DNA from: Rhizobium mongolense subsp. loessense | Lineage (GTDB): Bacteria; Pseudomonadota; Alphaproteobacteria; Rhizobiales; Rhizobiaceae | Direction: 5' to 3' | Length of the DNA stretch: 64,000 nt | Assembly (NCBI RefSeq): GCF_900099775.1 | Contig: NZ_FMTM01000017.1 | Location: 32,868 to 96,867 of the forward strand | In this document: positions 16,418-25,812 of the stretch, one piece after another | How the letters are laid out: every line of letters begins with the position of its first letter | Numbering within the stretch: the stretch's first letter is position 1 | Made by a program: the position numbers and the translations under genes | The notes under the pieces: generated by a model | Database searches by the model: none | What the model saw: the letters and a program-made list of their open reading frames with translations, nothing else | What the model was told of the DNA's origin: nothing

Positions 16418-17299
16418 ATGAGTGCGGTGTTGAAAACGATCGGTATTGTCGGCGCGGGCCAGATGGGCTGCGGCATCGCCCATGTTTCGGCAGCTGCGGG
16501 CTATAAGGTCCAGCTTTACGACCTGACGCAGGAGCGCATCGAATCCGGTCTCGCGACCATCAATGGCAACCTTGCCCGGCAGGTAACGAGCGGCAAGATG
16601 ACGGATGAGGAGCGCAAAGCAACCCTTTCCCGCATCTCCGGCTCCGCCAACCTCAATGACCTTGCTCCCTCCGACCTCGTTATCGAGGCGGCAACAGAGG
16701 AGGAAGCTGTAAAACGCAAGATCTATGCGCAGGTCTGTCCAGTGCTGAAGCCGGGCGCGCTGCTTGCGACGAACACATCCTCGCTCTCCATTACCCGCCT
16801 GGCATCGGCAACGGACCGGCCTGAGCACTTCATGGGGATTCATTTTATGAACCCCGTCCCGGTTATGAAACTGGTGGAATTGGTGCGCGGCATCGCGACG
16901 GACGAGATCACGTTTTCGACCGCAAAGGAATTCGTCGCCTCGCTGGAAAAGACCGTCACGGTAGCTGAGGATTTTCCGGCCTTCATCGTCAATCGCATCC
17001 TGCTGCCGATGATCAATGAGGCGATCTACACGCTCTACGAAGGCGTCGGCACTGTCGATGCCATCGACACGGCGATGAAGCTCGGCGCCAATCACCCGAT
17101 GGGCCCGCTTCAGCTTGCCGATTTCATCGGCCTCGACACCTGCCTTTCGATCATGCAGGTGCTGCACGACGGCCTAGCCGATTCCAAATACCGCCCCTGC
17201 CCGCTGCTGGTGAAATATGTCGAGGCCGGCTGGCTCGGCCGCAAGTCCGGCCGCGGCTTCTACGATTATCGCGGCGACACACCCGTCCCGACGCGGTAG
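16418..17299 (+). CDS. 3-hydroxybutyryl-CoA dehydrogenase
   Basis: A predicted 293-aa NAD-dependent enzyme converting (S)-3-hydroxybutyryl-CoA to acetoacetyl-CoA (3-hydroxyacyl-CoA dehydrogenase family). The N-terminal Rossmann motif is GIVGAGQMGCGIAH. The catalytic region includes HFMNPVPVMKLVE (His), FIVNRILLPMINEA and MKLGANHPMGPLQLADFIGLD. ATG 16418 is chosen; GGGGG lies 6-10 nt upstream. Close linkage to etfBA fits fatty-acid or polyhydroxybutyrate turnover, where ETF takes electrons from acyl-CoA dehydrogenases. Confidence 0.93.
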   Translation: MSAVLKTIGIVGAGQMGCGIAHVSAAAGYKVQLYDLTQERIESGLATINGNLARQVTSGKMTDEERKATLSRISGSANLNDLAPSDLVIEAATEEEAVKRKIYAQVCPVLKPGALLATNTSSLSITRLASATDRPEHFMGIHFMNPVPVMKLVELVRGIATDEITFSTAKEFVASLEKTVTVAEDFPAFIVNRILLPMINEAIYTLYEGVGTVDAIDTAMKLGANHPMGPLQLADFIGLDTCLSIMQVLHDGLADSKYRPCPLLVKYVEAGWLGRKSGRGFYDYRGDTPVPTR

Positions 17300-17301
17300 C
17301 G

Positions 17302-17964
17302 TTAAGACCCTGTAGCACCCTTGATCAGCGCCTTCGCATCGCCGCTATCCCATGCGGCAGGGCCGTTCATCGCCGAAATCAGGCACCCTTTGTCGTCGAT
17401 GAGCAACGTCACCGGCAGGCCGAAAGCAAGCCCCTCTTTCTTCAGGCTGTTGAAGACGCCAATCGTATTGTCGCGATAGAATTGCAGGGAATCGACGCCG
17501 GTTTCGCTTAGGAAAGCCTTCGGTTTCTCGTCATCTCCGGTGTCGATATTGACCGCGACGACCTGGAATTTGTCATTGCCCATCTCCTTCTCCAGCGCGT
17601 TCAACGCCGGCATTTCCTCGCGACAGGGCACGCACCATGTTGCCCACAGATTGAGAAGCACGGTCTTGCCCGCGAAATTCTCGAGCGTCACCGGTTTGCC
17701 GTCCGGACCGTTGAAGGCGACGGATGTGAGCTTTCGCGGCGCGTTGACAGCAACCATTGCCGCCACCGCGCCTTTGGCAAGCGGCGTAATCGTCTGGACG
17801 AGATCCTTGGCCGCGGTGCATTCGGCAGAGGCCGTTTCGCCGCCGGCATTGCCATACCCGGCCTCCTTAATGTAAACCGCTGCCGCACCGGCAATTACGC
17901 CTGCGACGGCGGCTACCGCGATCAATTTCAAGGATGGCAGCCCGAACAGCTTTCTTGTCGTCAT
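17302..17964 (-). CDS. tlpA: TlpA-type thiol:disulfide oxidoreductase
   Basis: A predicted 220-aa membrane-anchored periplasmic thioredoxin-like protein. One N-terminal helix (about residues 12-32) is followed by a linker and the thioredoxin fold with active site Trp110-Cys111-Val-Pro-Cys114. A cis-Pro (GLPVTLLID) and the central insert seen in TlpA are present. In Bradyrhizobium TlpA reduces copper-site cysteines during cytochrome aa3 assembly; the same role is inferred. ATG 17964 follows GGAG by 8 nt. It is divergent from argH with only 41 bp between start codons, so their promoters must overlap. Confidence 0.85.
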   Translation of the reverse strand: MTTRKLFGLPSLKLIAVAAVAGVIAGAAAVYIKEAGYGNAGGETASAECTAAKDLVQTITPLAKGAVAAMVAVNAPRKLTSVAFNGPDGKPVTLENFAGKTVLLNLWATWCVPCREEMPALNALEKEMGNDKFQVVAVNIDTGDDEKPKAFLSETGVDSLQFYRDNTIGVFNSLKKEGLAFGLPVTLLIDDKGCLISAMNGPAAWDSGDAKALIKGATGS

Positions 17965-18005
17965 TTCATTCTCCAGGGCATGCACCCTTAAGACAGGCAT
18001 CTTTC

Positions 18006-19409
18006 ATGGCCGACGGCACAAAGGACACCAAATCCTCCAACCAGATGTGGGGCGGACGTTTCGCATCCGGCCCCGACGCGATCATGGAGGAGATAAATGC
18101 CTCGATCGGTTTCGACAAGAAGCTCTTTGCCCAGGATATCCGTGGATCGATCGCCCACGCAACGATGCTTGCCCATCAGGGCATCATTTCCGCGGAAGAT
18201 AAGGACAAGATCGTTCACGGACTAAGCACGATCCTGTCAGAAATCGAAAGCGGCAATTTCGCATTCTCCCGCCAGCTCGAAGATATTCACATGAATATCG
18301 AAGCCCGCCTTGCGGCGCTGATCGGCCAGGCCGCCGGCCGCCTGCACACCGCCCGTTCACGCAATGATCAGGTAGCGCTCGACTTCCGCCTCTGGGTGAA
18401 AGAAGAGTTGCACAAGACCGAAGCGATGCTGACGAACCTCATCGCAGCCTTCCTCGACCGCGCTGAAGAACATGCCGAAAGCGTCATGCCGGGCTTTACG
18501 CATTTGCAGACAGCTCAACCCGTCACCTTCGGTCACCATTGCATGGCCTATGTCGAAATGTTCGGCCGCGACCGTTCGCGCGTGCGCCACGCCATTGAGC
18601 ATCTGGACGAAAGCCCCATTGGCGCCGCAGCGCTGGCCGGGACCGGCTACCCGATCGACCGCCACATGACGGCAAAGGCTCTCGGCTTCCGGGAACCTAC
18701 TCGCAACTCGATCGATACGGTCTCCGACCGCGACTTCGCGATCGAGTTCCTGTCGATCGCCGCGATCTGCGGCATGCATCTGTCACGCTTGGCCGAAGAG
18801 ATCGTCATCTGGTCGACGCCGCAATTTGGTTTCGTGCGGCTTTCTGATGCATTCTCGACCGGCTCTTCGATCATGCCACAGAAGAAGAACCCAGACGCCG
18901 CCGAGCTGGTGCGTGCCAAGACCGGCCGCATCAACGGCTCGCTGATTGCGCTGCTGACAATCATGAAGGGCCTGCCGCTCGCCTATTCCAAGGACATGCA
19001 GGAAGACAAAGAACAGGTGTTCGACGCCGCCGAGAGCCTGGAACTTGCGATCGCCGCCATGACCGGCATGGTCCGCGACATGACGGTCAACACGGAGCGC
19101 ATGAAGGCCGCAGCCGGTTCCGGCTATTCGACGGCCACCGATCTCGCCGACTGGCTGGTGCGCGAGGCGGGACTTCCGTTCCGCGACGCACATCATGTGA
19201 CCGGGCGTGCCGTGGCGCTTGCCGAAAGCAAGGGCTGCGACCTCGCCGAACTGCCGCTTGCCGATCTCCAGGCCATCAATCCGGCAATCACCGGCAAGGT
19301 CTACGACGTCTTGACTGTCGAGGCTTCGGTTGCAAGCCGCAAGAGTTTCGGCGGCACTGCACCTTCCGAAGTGAGGAAGCAGATCGCCTTTTGGCGGGCT
19401 CGCAACTGA
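18006..19409 (+). CDS. argH: Argininosuccinate lyase
   Basis: A 467-aa cytosolic enzyme that splits argininosuccinate into arginine and fumarate, the last step of arginine synthesis. The fumarase/aspartase superfamily signature GSSIMPQKKNPD is at about 286-297 (catalytic Ser loop), with MWGGRF at the N-terminus, HTARSRNDQVALD and GFTHLQTAQPV following. I start at ATG 18006 (MADGTKDTK); the longer open frame would overlap tlpA. It is followed by lptM and lysA, a same-strand group typical of rhizobia. Confidence 0.97.
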   Translation: MADGTKDTKSSNQMWGGRFASGPDAIMEEINASIGFDKKLFAQDIRGSIAHATMLAHQGIISAEDKDKIVHGLSTILSEIESGNFAFSRQLEDIHMNIEARLAALIGQAAGRLHTARSRNDQVALDFRLWVKEELHKTEAMLTNLIAAFLDRAEEHAESVMPGFTHLQTAQPVTFGHHCMAYVEMFGRDRSRVRHAIEHLDESPIGAAALAGTGYPIDRHMTAKALGFREPTRNSIDTVSDRDFAIEFLSIAAICGMHLSRLAEEIVIWSTPQFGFVRLSDAFSTGSSIMPQKKNPDAAELVRAKTGRINGSLIALLTIMKGLPLAYSKDMQEDKEQVFDAAESLELAIAAMTGMVRDMTVNTERMKAAAGSGYSTATDLADWLVREAGLPFRDAHHVTGRAVALAESKGCDLAELPLADLQAINPAITGKVYDVLTVEASVASRKSFGGTAPSEVRKQIAFWRARN

Positions 19410-19485
19410 GAAAACAATCAGGGTGCACAAGGCGGATAAACTTCGCTATGAAGATGTCCACCAGCGCCGCTCCAAGAGGAATCCC

Positions 19486-19680
19486 ATGCAGACCAGCTTG
19501 CCGCACCTCATCCGCCTGACGGTTGTCTTTGCCGTCATCGGCCTTGCCGTTGCCGGATGTGGACGCAAAGGGGATCTCGACCCGCCGAGCGCGATGGCAA
19601 CGAAGGAAGGCGACGTATCGAAGCCGACGAAACAGCCGGGCGCCGTCGACAAGCCATTCCTTCTCGATCCTTTGCTTTGA
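19486..19680 (+). CDS. lptM: LPS translocon maturation chaperone LptM (lipoprotein)
   Basis: A 64-aa outer-membrane lipoprotein. The signal sequence ends in a lipobox VAG-Cys25, followed directly by GRKGDLDPP, the YifL/LptM motif (C-G-x-K-G-x-L-x-x-P). In E. coli LptM helps LptD form correct disulfides in the LPS export complex; the same is inferred here. ATG 19486 has AAGAGGA 5-11 nt upstream. It is sandwiched between argH and lysA, its usual position in proteobacteria. Confidence 0.88.
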   Translation: MQTSLPHLIRLTVVFAVIGLAVAGCGRKGDLDPPSAMATKEGDVSKPTKQPGAVDKPFLLDPLL

Positions 19681-19692
19681 TAGGCACGTCCC

Positions 19693-20961
19693 GTGAACCA
19701 CTTCGAATATCGCGACGGCATCCTTTACGCCGAGAACGTCCCCGTTCCGGAGATCGCCAAGGCCGTCGGCACGCCTTTCTATTGCTATTCGACCGCAACG
19801 CTTGAACGCCACTACCGGGTCTTTGCCGAAGCCTTCAGCGATGTCGACTCCATGGTCTGCTATGCGATGAAGGCGAATTCGAACCAGGCTGTGTTGAAGA
19901 CTCTCGGCAAGCTCGGCGCCGGCATCGACGTCGTGTCCGAGGGCGAGTTGCGCCGCGCGCTTGCTGCCGGCATCCCGGCAAGCCGCATCATGTTCTCCGG
20001 CGTGGGCAAGACGCCCCGTGAGATGGACCTTGCACTTGAGGTCGGCATCTACTGCTTCAATGTCGAATCCGAACCGGAACTCGAAATCCTCAATCAGCGC
20101 GCAGTCAAGGCCGGCAAGAAGGCATCTGTCTCCTTCCGCATCAATCCGGACGTCGATGCGAAGACCCATTCGAAGATCTCGACTGGCAAGAAGGAAAACA
20201 AGTTCGGCATTTCCTGGGAACGCGCTCGCGCCGTCTATGCGCAAGCCGCCAAGCTGCCCGGTATCGAAGTCACCGGCATCGACATGCATATCGGCAGCCA
20301 GATCACCGAGCTGCAGCCCTTCGACGATGCCTTCAAGCTGTTGCGCGAACTGGTCGACACCCTGCGTGCCGACGGCCACGACATCCACCATGTCGATATT
20401 GGCGGCGGCCTTGGCATTCCTTACAAGGAAGATAACGAGCCACCGCCGCTGCCGGATGCCTACGCGGCGATTGTCAAGAACCAGCTCCGCGGGCTGAACT
20501 GCAAGATCGTGACTGAACCGGGCCGCCTGATCGTCGGCAACGCCGGCATTCTCGTTACCGAAGTTATCTATGTAAAGGACGGGGGCGAAAAGACCTTCGT
20601 CATTGTCGATGCGGCAATGAACGATCTGATCCGCCCGACGCTTTACGACGCCTGGCACGAAATCCGGCCCGTCGTGATCTCGGCGGCAAATGCGCCGCGT
20701 ATCAAGGCCGATATCGTGGGGCCGGTTTGCGAAACCGGGGACTATCTGGCGCTCGATCGCGAGATGGCGATGCCGAAGCCGGGCGATCTCTTTGCGGTCA
20801 GTTCCGGCGGCGCCTATGGCGCAGTGCAGGCGGGCACCTACAACAGCCGCCTGCTCGTGCCAGAAGTTCTGGTAAAGGGCGCCGATTTCCATGTAATTCG
20901 GCCTCGCCGAACCTATGAAGAACTGATCGGCCTCGACTCCGTACCCGCCTGGATCGAGTGA
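19693..20961 (+). CDS. lysA: Diaminopimelate decarboxylase
   Basis: A 422-aa PLP enzyme making L-lysine from meso-diaminopimelate. The PLP lysine is Lys60 in CYAMKANSN. HIGSQI, the glycine-rich phosphate loop (DIGGGLGIPY), EPGRLIVGNAG and the active-site Cys346 of GPVCETGDYL are all present. It starts with GTG at 19693, 12 bp after lptM, and is presumably co-translated with it. Confidence 0.97.
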   Translation: MNHFEYRDGILYAENVPVPEIAKAVGTPFYCYSTATLERHYRVFAEAFSDVDSMVCYAMKANSNQAVLKTLGKLGAGIDVVSEGELRRALAAGIPASRIMFSGVGKTPREMDLALEVGIYCFNVESEPELEILNQRAVKAGKKASVSFRINPDVDAKTHSKISTGKKENKFGISWERARAVYAQAAKLPGIEVTGIDMHIGSQITELQPFDDAFKLLRELVDTLRADGHDIHHVDIGGGLGIPYKEDNEPPPLPDAYAAIVKNQLRGLNCKIVTEPGRLIVGNAGILVTEVIYVKDGGEKTFVIVDAAMNDLIRPTLYDAWHEIRPVVISAANAPRIKADIVGPVCETGDYLALDREMAMPKPGDLFAVSSGGAYGAVQAGTYNSRLLVPEVLVKGADFHVIRPRRTYEELIGLDSVPAWIE

Positions 20962-21110
20962 CAGCCTCATCACTTTTTGGCGAAGAGAGGTGAAAAAACG
21001 GCTTTGCCGACCGCCTGCCCTCGCCTTCGCCACAAAGAGTGTTATCTTTTCTGCATGCGAGCATATTGCCTAGCAAGCGCCCGAAGCGCCCTCTGTTACT
21101 CCAGCATCAA

Positions 21111-23774
21111 ATGGCGGAGACCGGATTGACGAACAGCCCCCGCAGGCAAAGACATGGTGCGTTTGCCCTTCGGCCCTCTCTGGCGAGGCTCGTAGCGGTC
21201 AAGCGGTTCTTAGCGCGCCTGGTACTCGTATCCGAGCAGGTCCTGCCACCGCTCGTCCCGGTTCTTTCCGTCGTTGCCTTCTATCTGGCAGCATCCTGGT
21301 TCGGCCTCTTCCGCTCCGTTCCTGACTTCATGCGTGTCGGGCTGCTGATTGCCTTCGCCATCGCCTTCCTCGCCGCCCTCATCCCGTTTCGCAATCTTCG
21401 CTGGCCCAATACCGCCGAAGCCGACCGCCTGCTTGAAGAGCGCAACGGCCTGCCGCATCAGCCGGTGACGGTGCAGGAAGATGCGCCGGCCTTCGACACG
21501 CCCTTCGCAAAGGCGCTTTGGCGCGAACATCAGACGCGGATGGCAAAGAAGATAGCAGCCCTCGACACTGGCTTCCCCCGCCCGGACATCGCAGCCCACG
21601 ACCGTTTCGCGCTACGTGCCATCCCGGCCCTCCTTCTCGTCACGGCCTTCGGTTACTCGCTATCGACCAACGGCGGCTCAATCACCGACGCGCTGCAGCC
21701 ACCCGTCGCGCCGGCCGCGACCAATCCGGCTGTGCGTATCGACGCATGGGTCACCCCGCCCTCCTATACCAGCCGCGCTCCGGTCTATCTGGCGGCGACC
21801 GGCACTGAGCAGGCGATCAACATTCCGCAGTTCTCGAACCTGACCGTTCGCGTCAGCGGCGGGCAGACGGACGGAAAGGTCGTATTCAGGAAAGAGAGCG
21901 GCGAGGTGCGGGAAATCGCAGCCGAGACAAAGGCAAATCAGCAGCCTGTTGCTGCACCGCAGGCCAAGCCACAGACACCGACCACGCCAGCACTTGCCGC
22001 ACAGACACATGTGATGAAGCTTGAGGAAAACGGTGCGCTGCTCGTCAATGGCCGCAGGTGGAACTTCAATGTCATACCGGACAAGGCACCCGAGATTGCT
22101 TTCGACGGACTGCCCAAACCCAGCGTAAACGGCGCGCTGGAAATCGGCTTCACGGTAAAGGACGATTACGGCGTGCACGAAGCGCGTGCGGAAATCCTTC
22201 CGGCCCAATCCGATCCGGAGGCAAAGCCGCTTTATCCACTCCCCGATTTCCGGCTCGACATTCCGCGCCGCAACGCGCGTGATGCCAAGGCCGTAACCAG
22301 TAAGAACCTGACCGAACATCCGCTGGCCGGAAAGCGCGTACGCGTTACGCTGGTCGCCAAGGATGCAGCCGGCCAGACCGGCCGCAGCCCGCCGCATGAG
22401 ATGACGCTGCCGTCACGGCCGTTCAACGAACCGCTGGCCGCAGCCGTTGCGGAAGAACGCCAGGTTTTCGCACTCGATACCCGCAAGATGTCGGAAGCGA
22501 TCGCTCTCAACGAGGCGCTGACGATCCGTCCTGAAGAAACGATTCCTAAGCTCACCAACTATCTGCTGCTGCAATCGGCGCAGACGCGCATGAAGCTCGC
22601 CAAGGGCGATGAGCAGTTGAAGGATACGGCCGACTATCTGTGGGATATCGCGATCGGCATGGAGGACGGCGACCTTTCGCTTGCGGAACGCAACCTGCGC
22701 AACGCCCAGCAGAATCTCGCCGACGCGCTTCAGCGCAATGCGCCGGACCCGGAGATCAAGAAGCTCATGGACGAGCTTCGCAAAGCGATGAACGAATATA
22801 TGAAGGAACTGGCTGAGCGCATGCAGAATGCGCCGATGCAGCCGAACCAGAACGCGCAGAACGTGATCCGCCAGCAGGATCTGGAGCGCATGATGGACCA
22901 GATCGAGAATCTGGCCCGTTCAGGCAACCGCGATGCCGCTCAGCAGTTGCTTTCCGAATTGCAGCGCATGATGAACAACCTGCAGGCAGGCAGGCCGCAA
23001 CAGGGCCAGCAACAGCAGGGCGACAACAGCCAGATGCGCCAGCAGATGGACAAACTTGGCCAGATCCTTCGCGACCAGCAGAAGTTGATGGAGCAGACCT
23101 TCAAGCTGGACCAACAGTTGAAGGACCGTATGCAGCGCGGCGACCCGAACATGGGTATGAACGATCCGCTGCTTGACCAGATGATGCCAGGACAGGATGG
23201 CCAGCCGCAGGATCAGCAGCAGGGGCAGAACGGCGAACAGGGGCAGTCACCTTCGGAGCAGTTGACCGAGGAGCAATTGCGCGACGCGTTGAAACAGCTC
23301 CGAGCCCAACAGGATGCGCTTGGAAAGCAGCTCGGCGAACTGCAGAAAGGCCTTGGTGAGATGGGTATGAAGCCCGGCCCAGGCTTTGGTCAGGCACAGC
23401 GCGAGATGGAAGGTGCCGGGCGCGAACTCGGCCAAGGCCGCGGCGAACCGGCCCTCCAGGGCCAGGGCCGCGCACTGGAAGCGTTGCGACAGGGCGCCCG
23501 GGACATGATGAACCAGATGATGCAGGCGCAACAGGGCCAGCAAGGCCAAGGGCCACAAGGTCAGGTTGGCCAGGGCAACCAGAACGGCCGCGATCCACTC
23601 GGTCGTCCGCGTCGCGCAGAGGGCCCGGATTTCGGCGATCAAGTGAAGGTACCCGACGAAATCGACGTGCAGCGCGCACGCGAAATTCTCGATGCGATCC
23701 GCGAAAAGCTCGGCAACAACCCGCCGCAGGAGATGGAGCGGCGCTATCTGGAACGGCTGCTGGATATTCAGTAG
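21111..23774 (+). CDS. TIGR02302 family protein (long, Gln/Met/Gly-rich)
   Basis: A predicted 887-aa protein of an alphaproteobacterial family of unknown function. Two hydrophobic helices lie at about residues 45-95 (VPVLSVVAFYLAASWFGLF and VGLLIAFAIAFLAALIPF), a third near 180. A beta-rich region follows (about 220-470, including DAWVTPPSYTSRAPVYLA and GFTVKDDYGVHEARAEI), then a coiled helical stretch. From about 580 on, low-complexity Gln/Met/Gly/Asn-rich sequence alternates with amphipathic helices (QRMMNNLQAGRPQQGQ, MNQMMQAQQGQQGQG). It ends in a conserved non-repetitive tail with DEIDVQRAREILDAIREKLG. ATG 21111 is preferred to a GTG at 21039. Topology suggests a periplasmic C-terminal domain. 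Confidence 0.88.
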   Translation: MAETGLTNSPRRQRHGAFALRPSLARLVAVKRFLARLVLVSEQVLPPLVPVLSVVAFYLAASWFGLFRSVPDFMRVGLLIAFAIAFLAALIPFRNLRWPNTAEADRLLEERNGLPHQPVTVQEDAPAFDTPFAKALWREHQTRMAKKIAALDTGFPRPDIAAHDRFALRAIPALLLVTAFGYSLSTNGGSITDALQPPVAPAATNPAVRIDAWVTPPSYTSRAPVYLAATGTEQAINIPQFSNLTVRVSGGQTDGKVVFRKESGEVREIAAETKANQQPVAAPQAKPQTPTTPALAAQTHVMKLEENGALLVNGRRWNFNVIPDKAPEIAFDGLPKPSVNGALEIGFTVKDDYGVHEARAEILPAQSDPEAKPLYPLPDFRLDIPRRNARDAKAVTSKNLTEHPLAGKRVRVTLVAKDAAGQTGRSPPHEMTLPSRPFNEPLAAAVAEERQVFALDTRKMSEAIALNEALTIRPEETIPKLTNYLLLQSAQTRMKLAKGDEQLKDTADYLWDIAIGMEDGDLSLAERNLRNAQQNLADALQRNAPDPEIKKLMDELRKAMNEYMKELAERMQNAPMQPNQNAQNVIRQQDLERMMDQIENLARSGNRDAAQQLLSELQRMMNNLQAGRPQQGQQQQGDNSQMRQQMDKLGQILRDQQKLMEQTFKLDQQLKDRMQRGDPNMGMNDPLLDQMMPGQDGQPQDQQQGQNGEQGQSPSEQLTEEQLRDALKQLRAQQDALGKQLGELQKGLGEMGMKPGPGFGQAQREMEGAGRELGQGRGEPALQGQGRALEALRQGARDMMNQMMQAQQGQQGQGPQGQVGQGNQNGRDPLGRPRRAEGPDFGDQVKVPDEIDVQRAREILDAIREKLGNNPPQEMERRYLERLLDIQ

Positions 23775-23922
23775 CTGAAATTGGATCGCAATGCGCCATC
23801 CAAGTCCTTGGGTGCACACGATTCTCTTTCAAACGATGGTCGCTCACGGCGCTGACGCAGCGCGGCGGGTTCCTGTCACGAGGACAGGAATGGGGAGCAG
23901 GGGAAGGTGCCGCCAACCCGCC

Positions 23923-24282
23923 TCATGCAGCCAGCGCCCGGGCAACCGCTTTTCGGATGTCTGGAAGTGCAAACGGCTTCGACACGACATCGACGATCTT
24001 TTCGGCAAGGTCATCGGCCCGTTCGCGCTGCTCGGCATAGCCCGTCATCAGCAGGATTTTGAGCGCGGGAAAGGCGGATTTCGCCTGATGCGCAAGCTCG
24101 ATGCCGTCCATGACCGGCATGCGGATATCCGAAAGGAGCAGATCGTAGATCCCGTCCTTCAGCTTCTCTAGCCCCTCGGCGCCATCGGCGGCTTCATCGG
24201 TCTCATGACCGTCAAGGCGCAAGGCCCGGGCGACGAAAGAGCGAAGCGAATCTTCGTCTTCCGTGATCAGAATTTTTGCCAT
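23923..24282 (-). CDS. Single-domain response regulator, CpdR-like
   Basis: A 119-aa stand-alone receiver. Acidic pocket Glu8-Asp9, phospho-acceptor Asp52 (LLLSDIRMPVMDG), the Thr of LLMTGYAEQ and the Lys of SKPF are all present; there is no output domain. The sequence style matches CpdR proteins, which in Caulobacter and Sinorhizobium control ClpXP-dependent proteolysis in the cell cycle, but other single-domain receivers look similar. ATG 24282 is the family-consistent start. An inverted repeat lies 29-52 bp upstream. Confidence 0.85.
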   Translation of the reverse strand: MAKILITEDEDSLRSFVARALRLDGHETDEAADGAEGLEKLKDGIYDLLLSDIRMPVMDGIELAHQAKSAFPALKILLMTGYAEQRERADDLAEKIVDVVSKPFALPDIRKAVARALAA

Positions 24283-24310
24283 GATGTGCATCGCTCCGTC
24301 TTCATGCCCC

Positions 24311-24334
24311 GGAACGGAAATTGCACGGCGTTCC
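24311..24334. promoter_or_regulatory. Inverted repeat upstream of the receiver gene
   Basis: GGAACG (24311-24316) and CGTTCC (24329-24334) form a perfect 6+6 inverted repeat with a 12-bp spacer, upstream of the response-regulator start. It could bind a dimeric regulator. The GGAAC...CGTT spacing (13 bp) is too short for an EcfG promoter. Confidence 0.3.
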
Positions 24335-24402
24335 TTTTCGATCGGTAAACGAAAGAAGGCGATGGAAGGGATGGTTAACAACCCGTCTTATCATCGTTGA
24401 AG

Positions 24403-24945
24403 TCAGGCGTCGCCGGTAACCACGCCGACGTAGGGCAGCTCACGGAAGGCATAGGCGACATCCATGCCGTAGCCGACGACAAAGTAATCCGGGCATTCGA
24501 AGCCGACATAGTCTGCCTCGAGCTTTTCTTTGCGCTTGACGCTCTTGTCGAGCAGGACGGCGATGCTGACGTTGCGCGCGCCGCGTTCATAGAGCAGTTC
24601 CTTAGCGAAAAGCAGCGTGCGGCCGGATTCGAGAATGTCGTCGATCAGCAACACGTCGCGATCTTTCACGTCGCTGTCGATATCCTTGACGATGCGCACG
24701 CCCTGAGAAACTGTTCCCGTGCCGTAGCTGGAAAGCGTGATGAATTCGACTTCCGGCGCAAGACCGCTGTCGTGTAGCGCGCGGATGAGGTCTGCGGCGA
24801 AAATGAACGACCCCTTCAACACGGCAATGACGAGCAGGTCCTTTGTCGGACCCGCGGCAATGTGCTTTGCCATGGCGTGATTGCGTTCGGCAATCTGCTC
24901 GGCAGTGAAAAGCGGTTCGATAATTTTTCCGCGCACGACAGGCAT
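24403..24945 (-). CDS. hpt: Hypoxanthine phosphoribosyltransferase
   Basis: A predicted 180-aa purine-salvage enzyme converting hypoxanthine (and guanine) with PRPP to IMP/GMP. The PRPP loop DRDVLLIDDILESGRTL carries the paired acidic residues of type I PRTases. LKGSFIFAADLIRAL and the base-contacting DYFVVGYGMD/AYREL-like end are typical of the 6-oxopurine class. ATG 24945 follows GGAG by 8 nt; the longer frame is rejected. Confidence 0.93.
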   Translation of the reverse strand: MPVVRGKIIEPLFTAEQIAERNHAMAKHIAAGPTKDLLVIAVLKGSFIFAADLIRALHDSGLAPEVEFITLSSYGTGTVSQGVRIVKDIDSDVKDRDVLLIDDILESGRTLLFAKELLYERGARNVSIAVLLDKSVKRKEKLEADYVGFECPDYFVVGYGMDVAYAFRELPYVGVVTGDA

Positions 24946-25004
24946 ACGGCTAGCTCCATGAAACGAAGGGTAAGCCGTTAGCACATTAGAAGGGCAGAAA
25001 CACC

Positions 25005-25664
25005 CTAAGGCATGAACGAAAGCCGGACTTCCGGCATTTTTCCGCCGGAGTGCTGCACGCGTGCCGAAAAGCCACGGCTCTCGCCACCATAGATGACGTC
25101 TGCCGGAGGATTGATGACCGTGCTGGCCACCAGCCGCTCACCGCTCATCAGATCGGCGCGGATCGGCCGCACGGTCTGTGTCGTACCACCACCGTTTTCG
25201 ATGATGCCGTTGATGACCAGGATGCGCATGCCGTTTGCCTCGCGCGGCGCCACCGTGACATGCGTGAAGTGGAGCGGGGAGGTCAAGGCAGCAGTATCGC
25301 TCCCCGCTAGGCCGGAAAAACCGCCCGTCAGGCCGAAAACAAGAACGAAAAGCATGAAGACCAGGGCTATAAAGCTCTTGAGCGACGCCTGCTGCAGCCA
25401 TTCTTCTGCGATCCCGAGGAATATAGCCGCTTTCGAGAAAGCCGTAGGCCTCGCAGCCAACTTGGCAGCGGCAGCGGCGCGCTTACGATTATCATTGAAA
25501 CTTTTGGCGTTGAAGCCTTGGCTCCGGTTGCCGATAACGACGAATTCGGCATCGGCGACATCAGCCGGACGGCCAGGATAGCGAGACTGACGCGCGGCAG
25601 GCTCCGGCGGCAGGAAATCGTAGGCGTTGCCCGGCGCGCGGCGCCTGAAGGTGGATGCTTCCAT
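25005..25664 (-). CDS. Membrane protein with DUF3426-like C-terminus
   Basis: A predicted 219-aa protein: a polar N-terminus of about 95 residues, a single transmembrane helix (ALVFMLFVLVFGLTG), then a beta domain of about 85 residues (MRILVINGIIENGGG, VRPIRADLMSG, FSARVQHSGG). This resembles the DUF3426 domain that in many proteobacteria follows an MJ0042 zinc ribbon, but no CxxC zinc ribbon is present here. It is divergent from ftsE, the neighbourhood where such zinc-ribbon proteins are often found. Family assignment is an inference from pattern. Confidence 0.6.
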   Translation of the reverse strand: MEASTFRRRAPGNAYDFLPPEPAARQSRYPGRPADVADAEFVVIGNRSQGFNAKSFNDNRKRAAAAAKLAARPTAFSKAAIFLGIAEEWLQQASLKSFIALVFMLFVLVFGLTGGFSGLAGSDTAALTSPLHFTHVTVAPREANGMRILVINGIIENGGGTTQTVRPIRADLMSGERLVASTVINPPADVIYGGESRGFSARVQHSGGKMPEVRLSFMP

Positions 25665-25812
25665 GTTGACGGTCTCTCCCATCTCCACATGGTTTCAGTG
25701 CACGGTTAAAATCCGGCATTGAAACGAATCCTGCCCAGTCGTAAATTTTAATGGTTAATGCTTCGCTAAGCTTGCCTTCGAACAGGCATCTTTCCGACAA
25801 AATTCATTGATT

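Noticed and set aside
19288..21033. A 581-codon minus-strand frame opposite argH-lysA
   Set aside because: Shadow of lysA; spans three real genes on the other strand.
24311..24334. EcfG promoter for the CpdR-like gene
   Set aside because: GGAAC and CGTT are present but 13 bp apart instead of 16-17, so reported only as an inverted repeat.
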